This document shows, in pieces, positions 40,959-48,810 of a DNA stretch of 64,000 bases. Positions within the stretch are counted from its first letter, which is position 1, and each line of letters opens with the position of its first letter. The stretch lies in the NCBI RefSeq assembly GCF_051859025.1, contig NZ_JBHYGL010000008.1, positions 1 to 64,000 on the forward strand, written 5' to 3'. The translations under genes and the position numbers were made by a program. The DNA is from Falsiroseomonas sp051859025. Its GTDB lineage: Bacteria; Pseudomonadota; Alphaproteobacteria; Acetobacterales; Acetobacteraceae. The notes under the pieces are model-generated. The model was not told where the DNA came from. It saw only the letters and a list, made by a program, of their open reading frames with translations, and ran no database searches.

Positions 40959-43160
40959 TCAGTTCCCGCCGGGATCCACCGGCGCCAGCGGCAGCGTATC
41001 GGCGCGCCCCGGCATCGGCACCGGCGGCACCCAGGGCCGGTCCCCCCGCCAGGCGCGATCCGACACCACAAGCGCCCCCGCCGGCCCCAGCCAGGCCGCC
41101 TGCGCGCCATCCCGCCACATCGCGAAGCGGTCGATCGTCTCCCCCTGCGCGCAGCGCGGCCGCACCGGCTCCAGCGCCAGGATCAGCGCCGCCCGGCCGC
41201 AGGCCGCGGCCAGGGAAGCGGCATCCGGCGGGTCCGCCCTGCGGCCCCTCGCCGGCGGCGGGCTTCGCAGCAGCATAGCCTCTCCACTCTCCGGATGCGG
41301 CCGGAACCGGCAGGCGGCCGGGGTGCAGGCGATGGCGCCGCCCGCCACCTCCCCGCTCTCCGGCAAGGGGGTGGCCGCCGCCACGCCCAGCGCCCGCAGC
41401 ATGGAATCCCGCGTGAAGTTGCTGGCGCCGGGCAGACGATGCAGGAACACGCCCTCCGCCGTGCGCAGCGCGACGATCCGCGCATCAGCGGAGACCAGGA
41501 TATCCGGCGGCGGCGTCACCTGCCCCGCGGCCAGCCCCGCCGCCACCACCGGCACCCCCAGCAGCCGCGGCCAGCCCCGCCACAGGCACAGCCAACAGAA
41601 GCCGAAGCTCGCCACGCCCAGCCCCCAGCCCGGCAGCGGCACCATCACCGGCGCCGCATCCGGCCAGGCGGCCACGGCCCGCGCCACCCACAGGATGCCC
41701 TCCGTCCCCCAGCCCATCACGGCCAGCGGCCAGGCTTCCAGCCCGAAGGGCATGGCCAGCATCGCCGCCAGCCCCGCCGGCATGACCAGGAAGGAGGTCA
41801 GCGGCACCGCCAGCGCATTGGCCGCGATGCCATAGACCTGCAGCCGACCGAAATGGTGCAGCCCGAAGGGCGCCGTCGCCGCCCCCGCCAAAGCGGAGGT
41901 CGCGACCAGGCCCAGCACCACCAGCGCCACCCGCCGCCAGGCCCGCGGGCCCGTGACACCCCCGGCGCGGAAACGCGCGATCGGCCCGCGCAGCGCCTCA
42001 TGCCCCGCCACCAGCGCCAGCACCGCGCCGAAGGACATCTGGAAGGAAGGCCCCGCCACCTCGGCCGGGGCCACCAGGATGACGGCGGCGGCGGCCACCG
42101 CCAGCACGCGCACCGACAGCACCCGCCGCCCCGCCAGCATCGCCACCGTCATCAGCGCCGCCATGCCGAGGCAACGCTGCATCGGCACCTGCGACCCCGT
42201 CAGCAGCATGTAGAAGGCGCCCGCCGCCAGCGCGACCAGCGCCGCCACCGGCTTGGCCGGCACCCGCAGCGCCAGCCAGGGCACCAGCGCGATCGCGCCC
42301 CGCAGCAGGGTGAACACCATCCCGATGACGATCGCCATGTGCAGGCCTGAGACGGAGAGCAGATGGGCCAGCCCCGAATCCCGCATGGCCTGCATGGCGG
42401 GCTCCGGAATGGCGCTTTGCGTGCCCGTCAGCAGCGCCGCCGCCACCGGTCCCGCCGCGCCGGGAATCGCCGCCGCCACCCGCTGGTCCAGCCAGGCGCG
42501 CAGCCCGGCCAGCAGCGGCTCCCCCGCACCCCGCTCCACCACGACCGGCCCCAGCGCGAAGCCGGACCCGCCGAGGCCTGAGAAATAGGCCGACCGCTGG
42601 AAATCCCACCCGCCCGGCACCACCGGCATCCCGGGCTGGCGGATCAGGGCCCGTAGGCTGACAACGTCACCCGGCAGGGGCCGGGCCGGATCCTCCGCCC
42701 GCATCCGCACGCGGATGGTCCGCGGCAGAGCCTCCCCGCCGGCGATCCGGGCCTGTTCCAGCACCAGGCGCCGTCCCTCCGGCAGGGGTTGCACCTCCGC
42801 CACCACGCCGGAAAGCTGGACCGCGCCGAAGGGCAGGACCAGCGGCGGCGGCATCCGCGCGGCGTGCCAGCCCGCGATGCCGAGGCCCAGCAGGAAGGCC
42901 GCCAGCAGCCCCAGCGCCCAGCCCGGCAGCAGCCAGCGCCGCGCCACCCCGAAGGCCAGCGCCGCCAGCGGCAGCGCGACCCACAAAGGCTGCCAGGCCG
43001 GCTCCTCCGCCAGGGCCAGGTAGTGCAGCACCCCCGCCCCCAGCGCCACCGCCAGCCAGGGGGCGAAGCGGCCATGCTGGTGCTCGAGCACCGACTCCGC
43101 CCCCGCCCGGATGCGCGCGGCAACGCCGATCCGCTCGGCGGGAAACAGGGCCAGGGACAT
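40959..43160 (-). CDS. comEC: ComEC/Rec2-family competence membrane protein
   Basis: The 733-residue polytopic inner-membrane protein is expected to form the DNA uptake channel. An N-terminal DUF4131/OB-like region (about 80-230, 'VQLSGVVAEVQPLPEGRRLVLEQ') precedes the competence domain with the signature 'LAHLLSVSGLHMAIVIGMVF' (about 265-285) and about ten helices. The C-terminal 220 residues are soluble, but no HxHxDH metallo-beta-lactamase motif is seen, so the nuclease-like domain of Gram-positive ComEC is missing or replaced by a short region. Start ATG 43160. Follows the lexA-comEC order common in alphaproteobacteria, on the opposite strand. Confidence 0.9.
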   Translation of the reverse strand: MSLALFPAERIGVAARIRAGAESVLEHQHGRFAPWLAVALGAGVLHYLALAEEPAWQPLWVALPLAALAFGVARRWLLPGWALGLLAAFLLGLGIAGWHAARMPPPLVLPFGAVQLSGVVAEVQPLPEGRRLVLEQARIAGGEALPRTIRVRMRAEDPARPLPGDVVSLRALIRQPGMPVVPGGWDFQRSAYFSGLGGSGFALGPVVVERGAGEPLLAGLRAWLDQRVAAAIPGAAGPVAAALLTGTQSAIPEPAMQAMRDSGLAHLLSVSGLHMAIVIGMVFTLLRGAIALVPWLALRVPAKPVAALVALAAGAFYMLLTGSQVPMQRCLGMAALMTVAMLAGRRVLSVRVLAVAAAAVILVAPAEVAGPSFQMSFGAVLALVAGHEALRGPIARFRAGGVTGPRAWRRVALVVLGLVATSALAGAATAPFGLHHFGRLQVYGIAANALAVPLTSFLVMPAGLAAMLAMPFGLEAWPLAVMGWGTEGILWVARAVAAWPDAAPVMVPLPGWGLGVASFGFCWLCLWRGWPRLLGVPVVAAGLAAGQVTPPPDILVSADARIVALRTAEGVFLHRLPGASNFTRDSMLRALGVAAATPLPESGEVAGGAIACTPAACRFRPHPESGEAMLLRSPPPARGRRADPPDAASLAAACGRAALILALEPVRPRCAQGETIDRFAMWRDGAQAAWLGPAGALVVSDRAWRGDRPWVPPVPMPGRADTLPLAPVDPGGN

Positions 43161-43210
43161 GTCGCGGGATCGTCGTCATTTCCCGCGCAATATTCAACTT
43201 CTAGATGAGA

Positions 43211-43642
43211 TCACTCGTCCCGCCCCGCATTCGCCTGGCGGCCGATCGGGCGGACCTCCACCGGCGCCGTCCCGCTCTCCCGCATGCCGAGTTCATCGGC
43301 CGTGCGGGGCGACACATCGATGATGCGGCCGCGGACATAAGGACCGCGATCCTCGATCACGACCGTCCGGCTTTCCCCGTTCCGCAGATTCGTCACCTCC
43401 GCCACCGTGCCGAGCGGCAGGGTGCGGTGGGCGGCGGAGTTGGAGCGGGGGTCGAAGGGCTCCCCATTCGCCATGGGCCGGCCGGTGAAGCGATGGGGGT
43501 GGTAGAAGGACGCCTGGCCGCGCTGGGCATCGCGCCCGCCTTCATTGGCCACCGCCTGGTCGGGCGCCATGGGGTTCAGGGCCGGTGCCGCGCAGGCCGC
43601 CAGGGCCAGCACCGCCACCATAGCCATCCGCGTCTTCCGCAT
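43211..43642 (-). CDS. rlpA: RlpA-like septal-ring lytic transglycosylase lipoprotein
   Basis: The 143-residue lipoprotein begins 'MAMVAVLALAACAAP' with lipobox 'LAAC' and a modified cysteine near residue 17. The double-psi beta-barrel domain reads 'GQASFYHPHRFTGRPMANGEPFD' (in two parts), 'AAHRTLPLGTVAEVTNLRNG' and 'VIEDRGPYVRGRIIDVS', matching RlpA including the catalytic His and Asp-Arg-Gly-Pro motif. No SPOR domain is present, so it is a minimal RlpA. It should act on peptidoglycan in the periplasm. 76 bp upstream lies the trypsin-like lipoprotein gene, same strand. Confidence 0.88.
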   Translation of the reverse strand: MRKTRMAMVAVLALAACAAPALNPMAPDQAVANEGGRDAQRGQASFYHPHRFTGRPMANGEPFDPRSNSAAHRTLPLGTVAEVTNLRNGESRTVVIEDRGPYVRGRIIDVSPRTADELGMRESGTAPVEVRPIGRQANAGRDE

Positions 43643-43718
43643 CCCGCTCTCCTCCTGCTTGCCGCGCCCCCGCCACGGTGTTCCGCCTGATTGGCGCGCA
43701 GGGGACGTGGCGGAGGGC

Positions 43719-44456
43719 TCAGGGTTGCCGGGCGTTCACGGGATGGTGGGCCAGCAGGCGGCCGGCGGGCGCGATCCGTTCGGATTCGGCCAGGGCGGCG
43801 GCGATGGATAGGAAGAAAACCTCCCTGCCCTCGGCGCCCCGGGCGATGCCGTCCAGATCCATCCCGGTCAGTGCCGCCAGCGCCGTCGCGCCCCTGGCCC
43901 CCGGCAGGGCCGTGACCAGGCCGTGCAGCCGACCCTCCGCATCCAGCGCCGGGCCGCCGGAATAGCCCATCAGCGCGCCGATCCGGGCGGTGAAGCCCTC
44001 GCCGCGCCCCGGCATGATGGCGGAGGGCCGCGTCACCACCCCCACCGCCAAGGCCGGCCCGGCGGAAGGCGCGCCCAGCGCCCAGAGGCGCTGCCCGGCC
44101 GCCGGCGCCTGGCGCGCCACCGGCACCGGTTCGAAGACACCCTCCGGCACCGCCAGCACGGCCAGGTCCATCGCGTCACTGCGCGCCAGCACCCGGGCCT
44201 GCGCCCGTCCCACCCCGTCGCCCCGCCGCGCCTCGACCACCGCCACGCCCTCGGGCAGCAGATGCGCGCTGGTCAGCAGGCGCCCCGGCGCCACGGCCAC
44301 GGCGGAACCGAGCGGCGCGCCATGGCTGGACAGGGCCGCGAAGCCCCAGGCGGCCACGGCCGCGGCCGGCGTGGCCCGCGCCTCCTCCGCCGGCAGGCGG
44401 GCGCAGGCGGCCAGGGACAGCAGCAGGCCCAGGCTCCAGCAAAGGGCGACTCGCAT
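43719..44456 (-). CDS. Trypsin-like serine protease, probable lipoprotein
   Basis: The 245-residue protein has a signal sequence with lipobox-like 'LLSLAACAR' (cysteine near residue 18). The chymotrypsin triad is visible: His in 'LLTSAHLLPEG', Asp in 'SDAMDLAVLAVP' and Ser in 'ALMGYSGGPALDAEGRLHG'. No PDZ domain follows, so it is a single-domain DegP-like protease. It would act at the periplasmic face of a membrane. An AT-rich divergent region (44457-44671) is shared with imuA. Confidence 0.82.
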   Translation of the reverse strand: MRVALCWSLGLLLSLAACARLPAEEARATPAAAVAAWGFAALSSHGAPLGSAVAVAPGRLLTSAHLLPEGVAVVEARRGDGVGRAQARVLARSDAMDLAVLAVPEGVFEPVPVARQAPAAGQRLWALGAPSAGPALAVGVVTRPSAIMPGRGEGFTARIGALMGYSGGPALDAEGRLHGLVTALPGARGATALAALTGMDLDGIARGAEGREVFFLSIAAALAESERIAPAGRLLAHHPVNARQP

Positions 44457-44559
44457 CCCGATGGGTTCCGGTCAGAAGCTCCCGGGTTGTGCGGCATGAA
44501 GGTTAACCCGCCGTGTGGTTGGAAGAAGCGCCCAGCCCTCTCCTCACATCCACTGCAAG

Positions 44560-44577
44560 GATATTCATGCAAATATC
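44560..44577. promoter_or_regulatory. AT-rich 6-6-6 dyad in the protease-imuA divergent region
   Basis: GATATT and AATATC are reverse complements around CATGCA, within a markedly AT-rich stretch (about 44558-44625) of this GC-rich genome. It lies 104 bp before the protease start on the minus strand and 86 bp before the imuA SOS box. It may be a promoter component or an operator; not assignable to a known regulator. Confidence 0.35.
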
Positions 44578-44628
44578 TGTTATAAAACAAATGTGGTGGA
44601 TCATATCGCTTCCGTCTTCCCAAATGGC

Positions 44629-44667
44629 TTGACCGCGACCACCTCGGGGTCGGAACATAGCAAGAAC
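44629..44667 (+). promoter_or_regulatory. imuA promoter with perfect SOS box GAAC-N7-GAAC
   Basis: GAACATAGCAAGAAC at 44653-44667 is an exact GAAC-N7-GAAC LexA site. TTGACC at 44629-44634 is a matching -35, with a -10 expected inside or beside the box. The first imuA ATG is only 5 nt after the box, so either the message is nearly leaderless or translation starts at one of the later in-frame ATGs. Confidence 0.85.
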
Positions 44668-44671
44668 AGCC

Positions 44672-45496
44672 ATGGCCCCCGACATCCCTCCCCCCCTCGC
44701 CGCGAATACCCCGCCGGACGGTCCCCCCATGGACGCCCTGCCCATGGACGCCCTGCCCATGGACCGGCCTGCCCTGATGGCCGCGCTCCGCGCCCGCATC
44801 GGCCGCCTGGAACGCGGCGGCGCCGCCGCATCCCTCGCCCGCGCGGCCGCCGGAACCGTCGCGCTGGCCGATTCCATCGACGCCGCCCTGCCCGATGGCG
44901 GCCTGGCCCGCGCCGGGCTGCACGAGATCCTGGCCGCCGAACCAGGCGCCGCCACCGGCTTCGCCAGCCTCATCCTGGGCCGCGCCAGCGCCATGCCCGG
45001 GGGCAACGCCCCCATCCTCTGGATCGGGCCGGACCCGGATGCCTGGCCCTCCGGCCTCACCCGCTACGGCCTCTCCCCCGCCGACCTGGTCATGGTCCGC
45101 GCCCCCCGCCCCAGCGACGCCCTCTGGGCCATGGAGGAAGCACTCCGCTGCCCCGCCATCGCCGGCGCCCTGCTGACCCTCTCGGACATCGACCTCACCG
45201 CCGCCCGCCGCCTCCAACTCGCCGCCGAAGCCGGCGGCGCGCTCGGCCTCCTGCTCCGCCCGGATACCGAAGAACCCGGCCCCTCCGCCGCCCTCACCCG
45301 CTGGCGCGTCAACGCCCTGCCCGGCCTCGGCGGCACCCAGCACAACCTCGGCGACCCCAGCTGGTCCCTGGACCTGCTGCGCTGCCGCGGCGGCCAACCC
45401 CGCACCTGGACCGCCACCTGGCGCACCACCCTCGACCGACTGGACACCGAAGGGGACACAACCCCGATGCCGGCGACAAGGCGACGGCGGGCCTAG
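44672..45496 (+). CDS. imuA: ImuA-like SOS mutagenesis protein
   Basis: The 274-residue protein is of the ImuA family (distant RecA/SulA-like fold): 'AALPDGGLARAGLHEILAAEPGAATGFASLIL', 'PILWIGPDPDAWPSGLTRYGL', 'ALWAMEEALRCPAIAGALL' and a C-terminal 'ALTRWRVNALPG'. In other bacteria ImuA works with ImuB and DnaE2 in error-prone repair. Three in-frame ATGs follow a 15-bp repeat ('MDALPMDALPMD', residues 20-31), so the start may be at 44729 or 44759 instead of 44672. No imuB or dnaE2 follows; glmS is convergent, so imuA stands alone here. Confidence 0.82.
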   Translation: MAPDIPPPLAANTPPDGPPMDALPMDALPMDRPALMAALRARIGRLERGGAAASLARAAAGTVALADSIDAALPDGGLARAGLHEILAAEPGAATGFASLILGRASAMPGGNAPILWIGPDPDAWPSGLTRYGLSPADLVMVRAPRPSDALWAMEEALRCPAIAGALLTLSDIDLTAARRLQLAAEAGGALGLLLRPDTEEPGPSAALTRWRVNALPGLGGTQHNLGDPSWSLDLLRCRGGQPRTWTATWRTTLDRLDTEGDTTPMPATRRRRA

Positions 45497-45767
45497 CGGG
45501 GGGCTGGGTTGCGTGGGTTGATTCCAGGAGGGGCGTTGCCCCTCCCGGACCCTCCCCACCAGGGTCCAGCGGGACCCTGGACCGCGAGAAATGGGGTGGG
45601 GAGGGAGGGGGCGGATGCGCCCCGGGGACCGGGGGGGCCGGCCCCCCCCCACCCCGCCCCCACCCCACCCAATCCCCTTGGTTTCCAACGGCCCGCTGGC
45701 CTTTGGTGGGGGAGCGCGAGGGGGCAAAGCCCCCTCGTGAATCACCGGCGCGACGTCAGTCCCCCCG
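45497..45767. other. GC-rich intergenic region with three perfect hairpins (imuA/glmS terminators)
   Basis: Between the convergent imuA and glmS stops lies a non-coding G/C-homopolymer-rich stretch. Hairpins: 45527-45545 (8-bp arms, loop GTT), 45559-45580 (9-bp arms, loop AGCG) and 45717-45737 (9-bp arms, loop AAA). The first is 31 nt beyond the imuA stop and the last 31 nt beyond the glmS stop, positions expected for one terminator each. The strongly strand-biased middle (G-runs then C-runs, 45592-45670) contains no gene. Confidence 0.6.
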
Positions 45768-47591
45768 CTATTCCACCGTCACGCTTTTCGCCAGGTTCCG
45801 GGGTTGGTCCACGTCGGTCCCTTTCAGGGCCGCGACGTGGTAGGCGAGGAGTTGCACGGGGATGCTGTGCAGGATGGGGGCGGCGAAGGGGTCGATGCTG
45901 GGCAGGGTGATGACCTGTTCGGCGAAGCGGCTGAGCGCCCCCGCGCCGGCGGCGTCGGTGAAGGCCATGATCCGCCCGCCGCGCGCCGCGGCTTCCTGGA
46001 GGTTGGAGGCCGTCTTCTCGAACAGCGGTCCGCTGGGGCAGAGGGCGATCACGGGCACAGCCGGGTCGATCAGGGCGATGGGGCCGTGCTTCATCTCACC
46101 TGCCGCATAACCTTCGGCGTGGATATAGCTGATTTCCTTGAGTTTCAGCGCGCCTTCCATGGCGATGGGGAACATCGATCCGCGGCCCAGGAACAGCACG
46201 TCCCGCGCCCCCATGATCTCCCCGGCCAGGGCCTTGATGCGGTCATCCTGTTCCAGCACGGCGGCGGCGTGGCCCGGGATGGCCAGCAGCGCCTGGGTCA
46301 GCCGTTCCTCCTCCGCCGCATCGATCGTGCCGCGGGCGCGGGCGAAGCCGAGGGCGAGGCAGGCCAGGACGGAAAGCTGGGCGGTGAAGGCCTTGGTGGA
46401 GGCGACGCCGATCTCCGGCCCCGCCACCGTCAGCAGCGCGGTGTCGGACAGCCGGGCCATGGTGCTTTCGGGCACGTTGACGATGGACAGCACGCGCTGC
46501 CCGCCGTCGCGCAGCAGCCGCAGCGCCGCCATGGTGTCCGCCGTCTCGCCCGATTGGGAGACGAGGATGGCGCCGCCGCCGGGGGCCAAGGGCGGGTCGC
46601 GGTAGCGGAGTTCGCTGGCGACATCGGCATCGCAGGGAATGCGGGCGAGTTGTTCGATCCAGTAGCGCCCGACATGGGCGGCCAGGAAGGCGCTGCCGCA
46701 GGCGGAGAGCGTGAGGCGCGGCACCACCGCGGGGTCGAAGGGCAGGCGCGGCAGGCGCACGGCGTGGGTGCCGGGGTCGAGGTACTGGCGGAGCGTGTCG
46801 CCGATGACGGCGGGGTGCTCGTGCAGTTCCTTTTCCATGAAGTGGCGGTAGTTGCCCTTGCCGACCGCGGCGCCGGAGACGGCGGTGACGACCACGGCGC
46901 GGTCCACCGGACGGTCCGTGGCGTCGTGGAAGCGGGCTCCGTCCTCCGTGATCTCCACCCAGTCGCCTTCCTCGAGATAGGCGATGCGGCGCGTCAGGGG
47001 TGCCAGGGCCAAGGCGTCGGAGCCGAGGAACATCTCCCCCTCCCCGAACCCCACCGCGAGGGGCGCACCCTGCCGGGCGCCCAGCAGCAGCTTCGGGTGG
47101 CCGGCGAAGATGGCGGCCAGCGCGAAGGCGCCATGCACGCGCTTCAGGGCCGCGGCGAAGGCGGCGATGGGGGCCAGGCCCTGGGCCAGCAGATGGTCCA
47201 GCAGGCGGACGAAGGTCTCGGTATCCGTCTCCGTCTCGAACACCGCGCCTTCGGCTTCCAGTTCGGTGCGGAGTTCGGCGTGGTTCTCGATGATGCCGTT
47301 ATGCACCACGGCGACGCGGGCGGTGGCGTGGGGGTGGGCGTTGCGTTCGGTGGGGGCGCCATGCGTCGCCCAGCGCGTATGGCCGACGCCGGTGGTGCCC
47401 GGCAGCGGGTCCTGCGCCAATACGGTGGCGAGGTTGCCGAGCTTGCCCTCCGCCCGGCGGCGATCGATGTGGCCATTCACCAGGGTGGCGATGCCGGCAC
47501 TGTCATAGCCCCGGTATTCCAGGCGGCGCAGCGCCTCCAGCAGCAGCGGCCCTGCATCGGCCCGGCCGATCACCCCCACGATCCCGCACAT
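45768..47591 (-). CDS. glmS: Glutamine-fructose-6-phosphate aminotransferase (isomerizing)
   Basis: The 607-residue enzyme makes glucosamine 6-phosphate, the entry to UDP-GlcNAc. The N-terminal class II glutaminase starts 'MCGIVGVIGRADAGPLLLEALRRLEYRGYDSAG' (Cys2 nucleophile after Met removal) with 'GHTRWATHGAPTERNAHP'. Two SIS isomerase domains follow ('SACGSAFLAAHVGRYWIEQLA', 'LVSQSGETADTMAALR', 'LFLGRGSMFPIAMEGALKLKE') and the end 'DQPRNLAKSVTVE' is typical. It neighbours the polysaccharide cluster but also serves peptidoglycan and LPS. Confidence 0.97.
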   Translation of the reverse strand: MCGIVGVIGRADAGPLLLEALRRLEYRGYDSAGIATLVNGHIDRRRAEGKLGNLATVLAQDPLPGTTGVGHTRWATHGAPTERNAHPHATARVAVVHNGIIENHAELRTELEAEGAVFETETDTETFVRLLDHLLAQGLAPIAAFAAALKRVHGAFALAAIFAGHPKLLLGARQGAPLAVGFGEGEMFLGSDALALAPLTRRIAYLEEGDWVEITEDGARFHDATDRPVDRAVVVTAVSGAAVGKGNYRHFMEKELHEHPAVIGDTLRQYLDPGTHAVRLPRLPFDPAVVPRLTLSACGSAFLAAHVGRYWIEQLARIPCDADVASELRYRDPPLAPGGGAILVSQSGETADTMAALRLLRDGGQRVLSIVNVPESTMARLSDTALLTVAGPEIGVASTKAFTAQLSVLACLALGFARARGTIDAAEEERLTQALLAIPGHAAAVLEQDDRIKALAGEIMGARDVLFLGRGSMFPIAMEGALKLKEISYIHAEGYAAGEMKHGPIALIDPAVPVIALCPSGPLFEKTASNLQEAAARGGRIMAFTDAAGAGALSRFAEQVITLPSIDPFAAPILHSIPVQLLAYHVAALKGTDVDQPRNLAKSVTVE

Positions 47592-47718
47592 GAAGCCGGC
47601 AGTCCCCCTGTAGCCCTGTCCCGGCGGACATTAGGCGAGGCACCCGCGCCGGTGAAATGCTGCGCCGCCGCAAACCGTCGCGCTGCCCGATCATAAGATG
47701 CTTCGGGGGATTGCGGGG

Positions 47719-48810
47719 CTACCCCCCCGCCAGCCACTCCAGCACCGGCGCCGCCATCACCCCCGCATTGAAGCGCGCGGCCTGCGGGATCGCCTGCGCC
47801 GCCAGTTCCGCCTGGACGCCGGGATTCGACATCTCCTCCAGCGCCGCCACGAAGCCATCGACGGAGAAGGGGTCGAAGAACAGCCCCGCCGGCCCGATCA
47901 CCTCCGGGAAGCTGGAACTGAGCGAAGCCAGCACCGGCTTGCCGAGGCTCATCGCCTCCACCGCCGGGATCCCGAACCCCTCATAGACCGAGGGATAGAC
48001 CAGGAATTCCGCGTGCCGCAGCAGCCGGTACTTCGCGAATTCGGAGATGAAGCCGGTGAAGCTGATGCGCGCCTGGGCTTCGGGCGACAGCTGCGCCAGC
48101 GCCTGGTCCGCCATCCATCCCCGCGCGCCGATGACCACGAAATGCAGGTCATCCGCCGCGACGGAGGGTTCTTCCAGCGCCCGCAGCAGCAGGCGCAAAT
48201 TCTTGCGGGGCTCCACCGTGCCGATCACCACGGCGTAGCGGCCGAGCCGGATGGCGGGCTGGTTGCGGTCCATCGCCTCGAACTCGGCGGGCCAGTCCAC
48301 ATACTGGTACATCACCCGCGCCTTGGGCCGCACCCAGGGGACATAGGCGCACAGCGCCTCCCGCGTCGCTTCCGAACAGCAGAACACCGCCTCGTCGGAG
48401 GCCAGCTGGTCGCGCAGCGGGTCCAGGTGGAAGGCCACGTTCTCCGGCATGTGGGTGTCCGGCATCACCAGGGTGCTGATGTCGTGGATGGTGCTGGCTT
48501 CCCGCGCCGCCGCCCCGGGGCTGGGCTTCACGGAGGGGTAGAGAAGCGGGATGGCGGGGTCGATGGTCGGCCGCGCCGCTTCCTGCCCCAGCGATTCCAT
48601 GTCGGCGTGGATGGCGTCGCGCAGATAGGTCCCGGTGCTGATCCGGATGGCCTGGCGCACCGCATCCTCCGGCAGCCCGTTCGGGCCGATGCAGAAATGC
48701 AGGCGCAGATGCGGGTCCAGCGCCTGCACCAGGCGGCGCGTGAAGACCGGGATGCCCGTCCACTGGCTTTCCAGCAGCGGCGTGATGTCGAGCGTCAGCG
48801 CGGGCTTCAT
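47719..48810 (-). CDS. GT4 family glycosyltransferase
   Basis: The 363-residue GT-B enzyme has a donor-binding C-terminal half with 'YAVVIGTVEPRKNLRLLLRAL', 'FVVIGARGWMADQAL' and the E-x7-E motif region 'FLVYPSVYEGFGIPAVEAMSLGKPVLAS'. The N-terminal acceptor half begins 'LTLDITPLLESQWTGIPVFTRRLVQAL', the pattern of mannosyl/rhamnosyl transferases of the Wbd/'WTGI' group seen also in the giant GT of this locus. The start ATG 48810 overlaps the stop of the upstream gene (ATGA). It is the terminal gene of the minus-strand polysaccharide arm. Confidence 0.85.
   Translation of the reverse strand: MKPALTLDITPLLESQWTGIPVFTRRLVQALDPHLRLHFCIGPNGLPEDAVRQAIRISTGTYLRDAIHADMESLGQEAARPTIDPAIPLLYPSVKPSPGAAAREASTIHDISTLVMPDTHMPENVAFHLDPLRDQLASDEAVFCCSEATREALCAYVPWVRPKARVMYQYVDWPAEFEAMDRNQPAIRLGRYAVVIGTVEPRKNLRLLLRALEEPSVAADDLHFVVIGARGWMADQALAQLSPEAQARISFTGFISEFAKYRLLRHAEFLVYPSVYEGFGIPAVEAMSLGKPVLASLSSSFPEVIGPAGLFFDPFSVDGFVAALEEMSNPGVQAELAAQAIPQAARFNAGVMAAPVLEWLAGG

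Noticed and set aside
44560..44620. Possible origin-like AT-rich box
   Set aside because: Too short, no DnaA-box cluster; better explained as a divergent promoter region.
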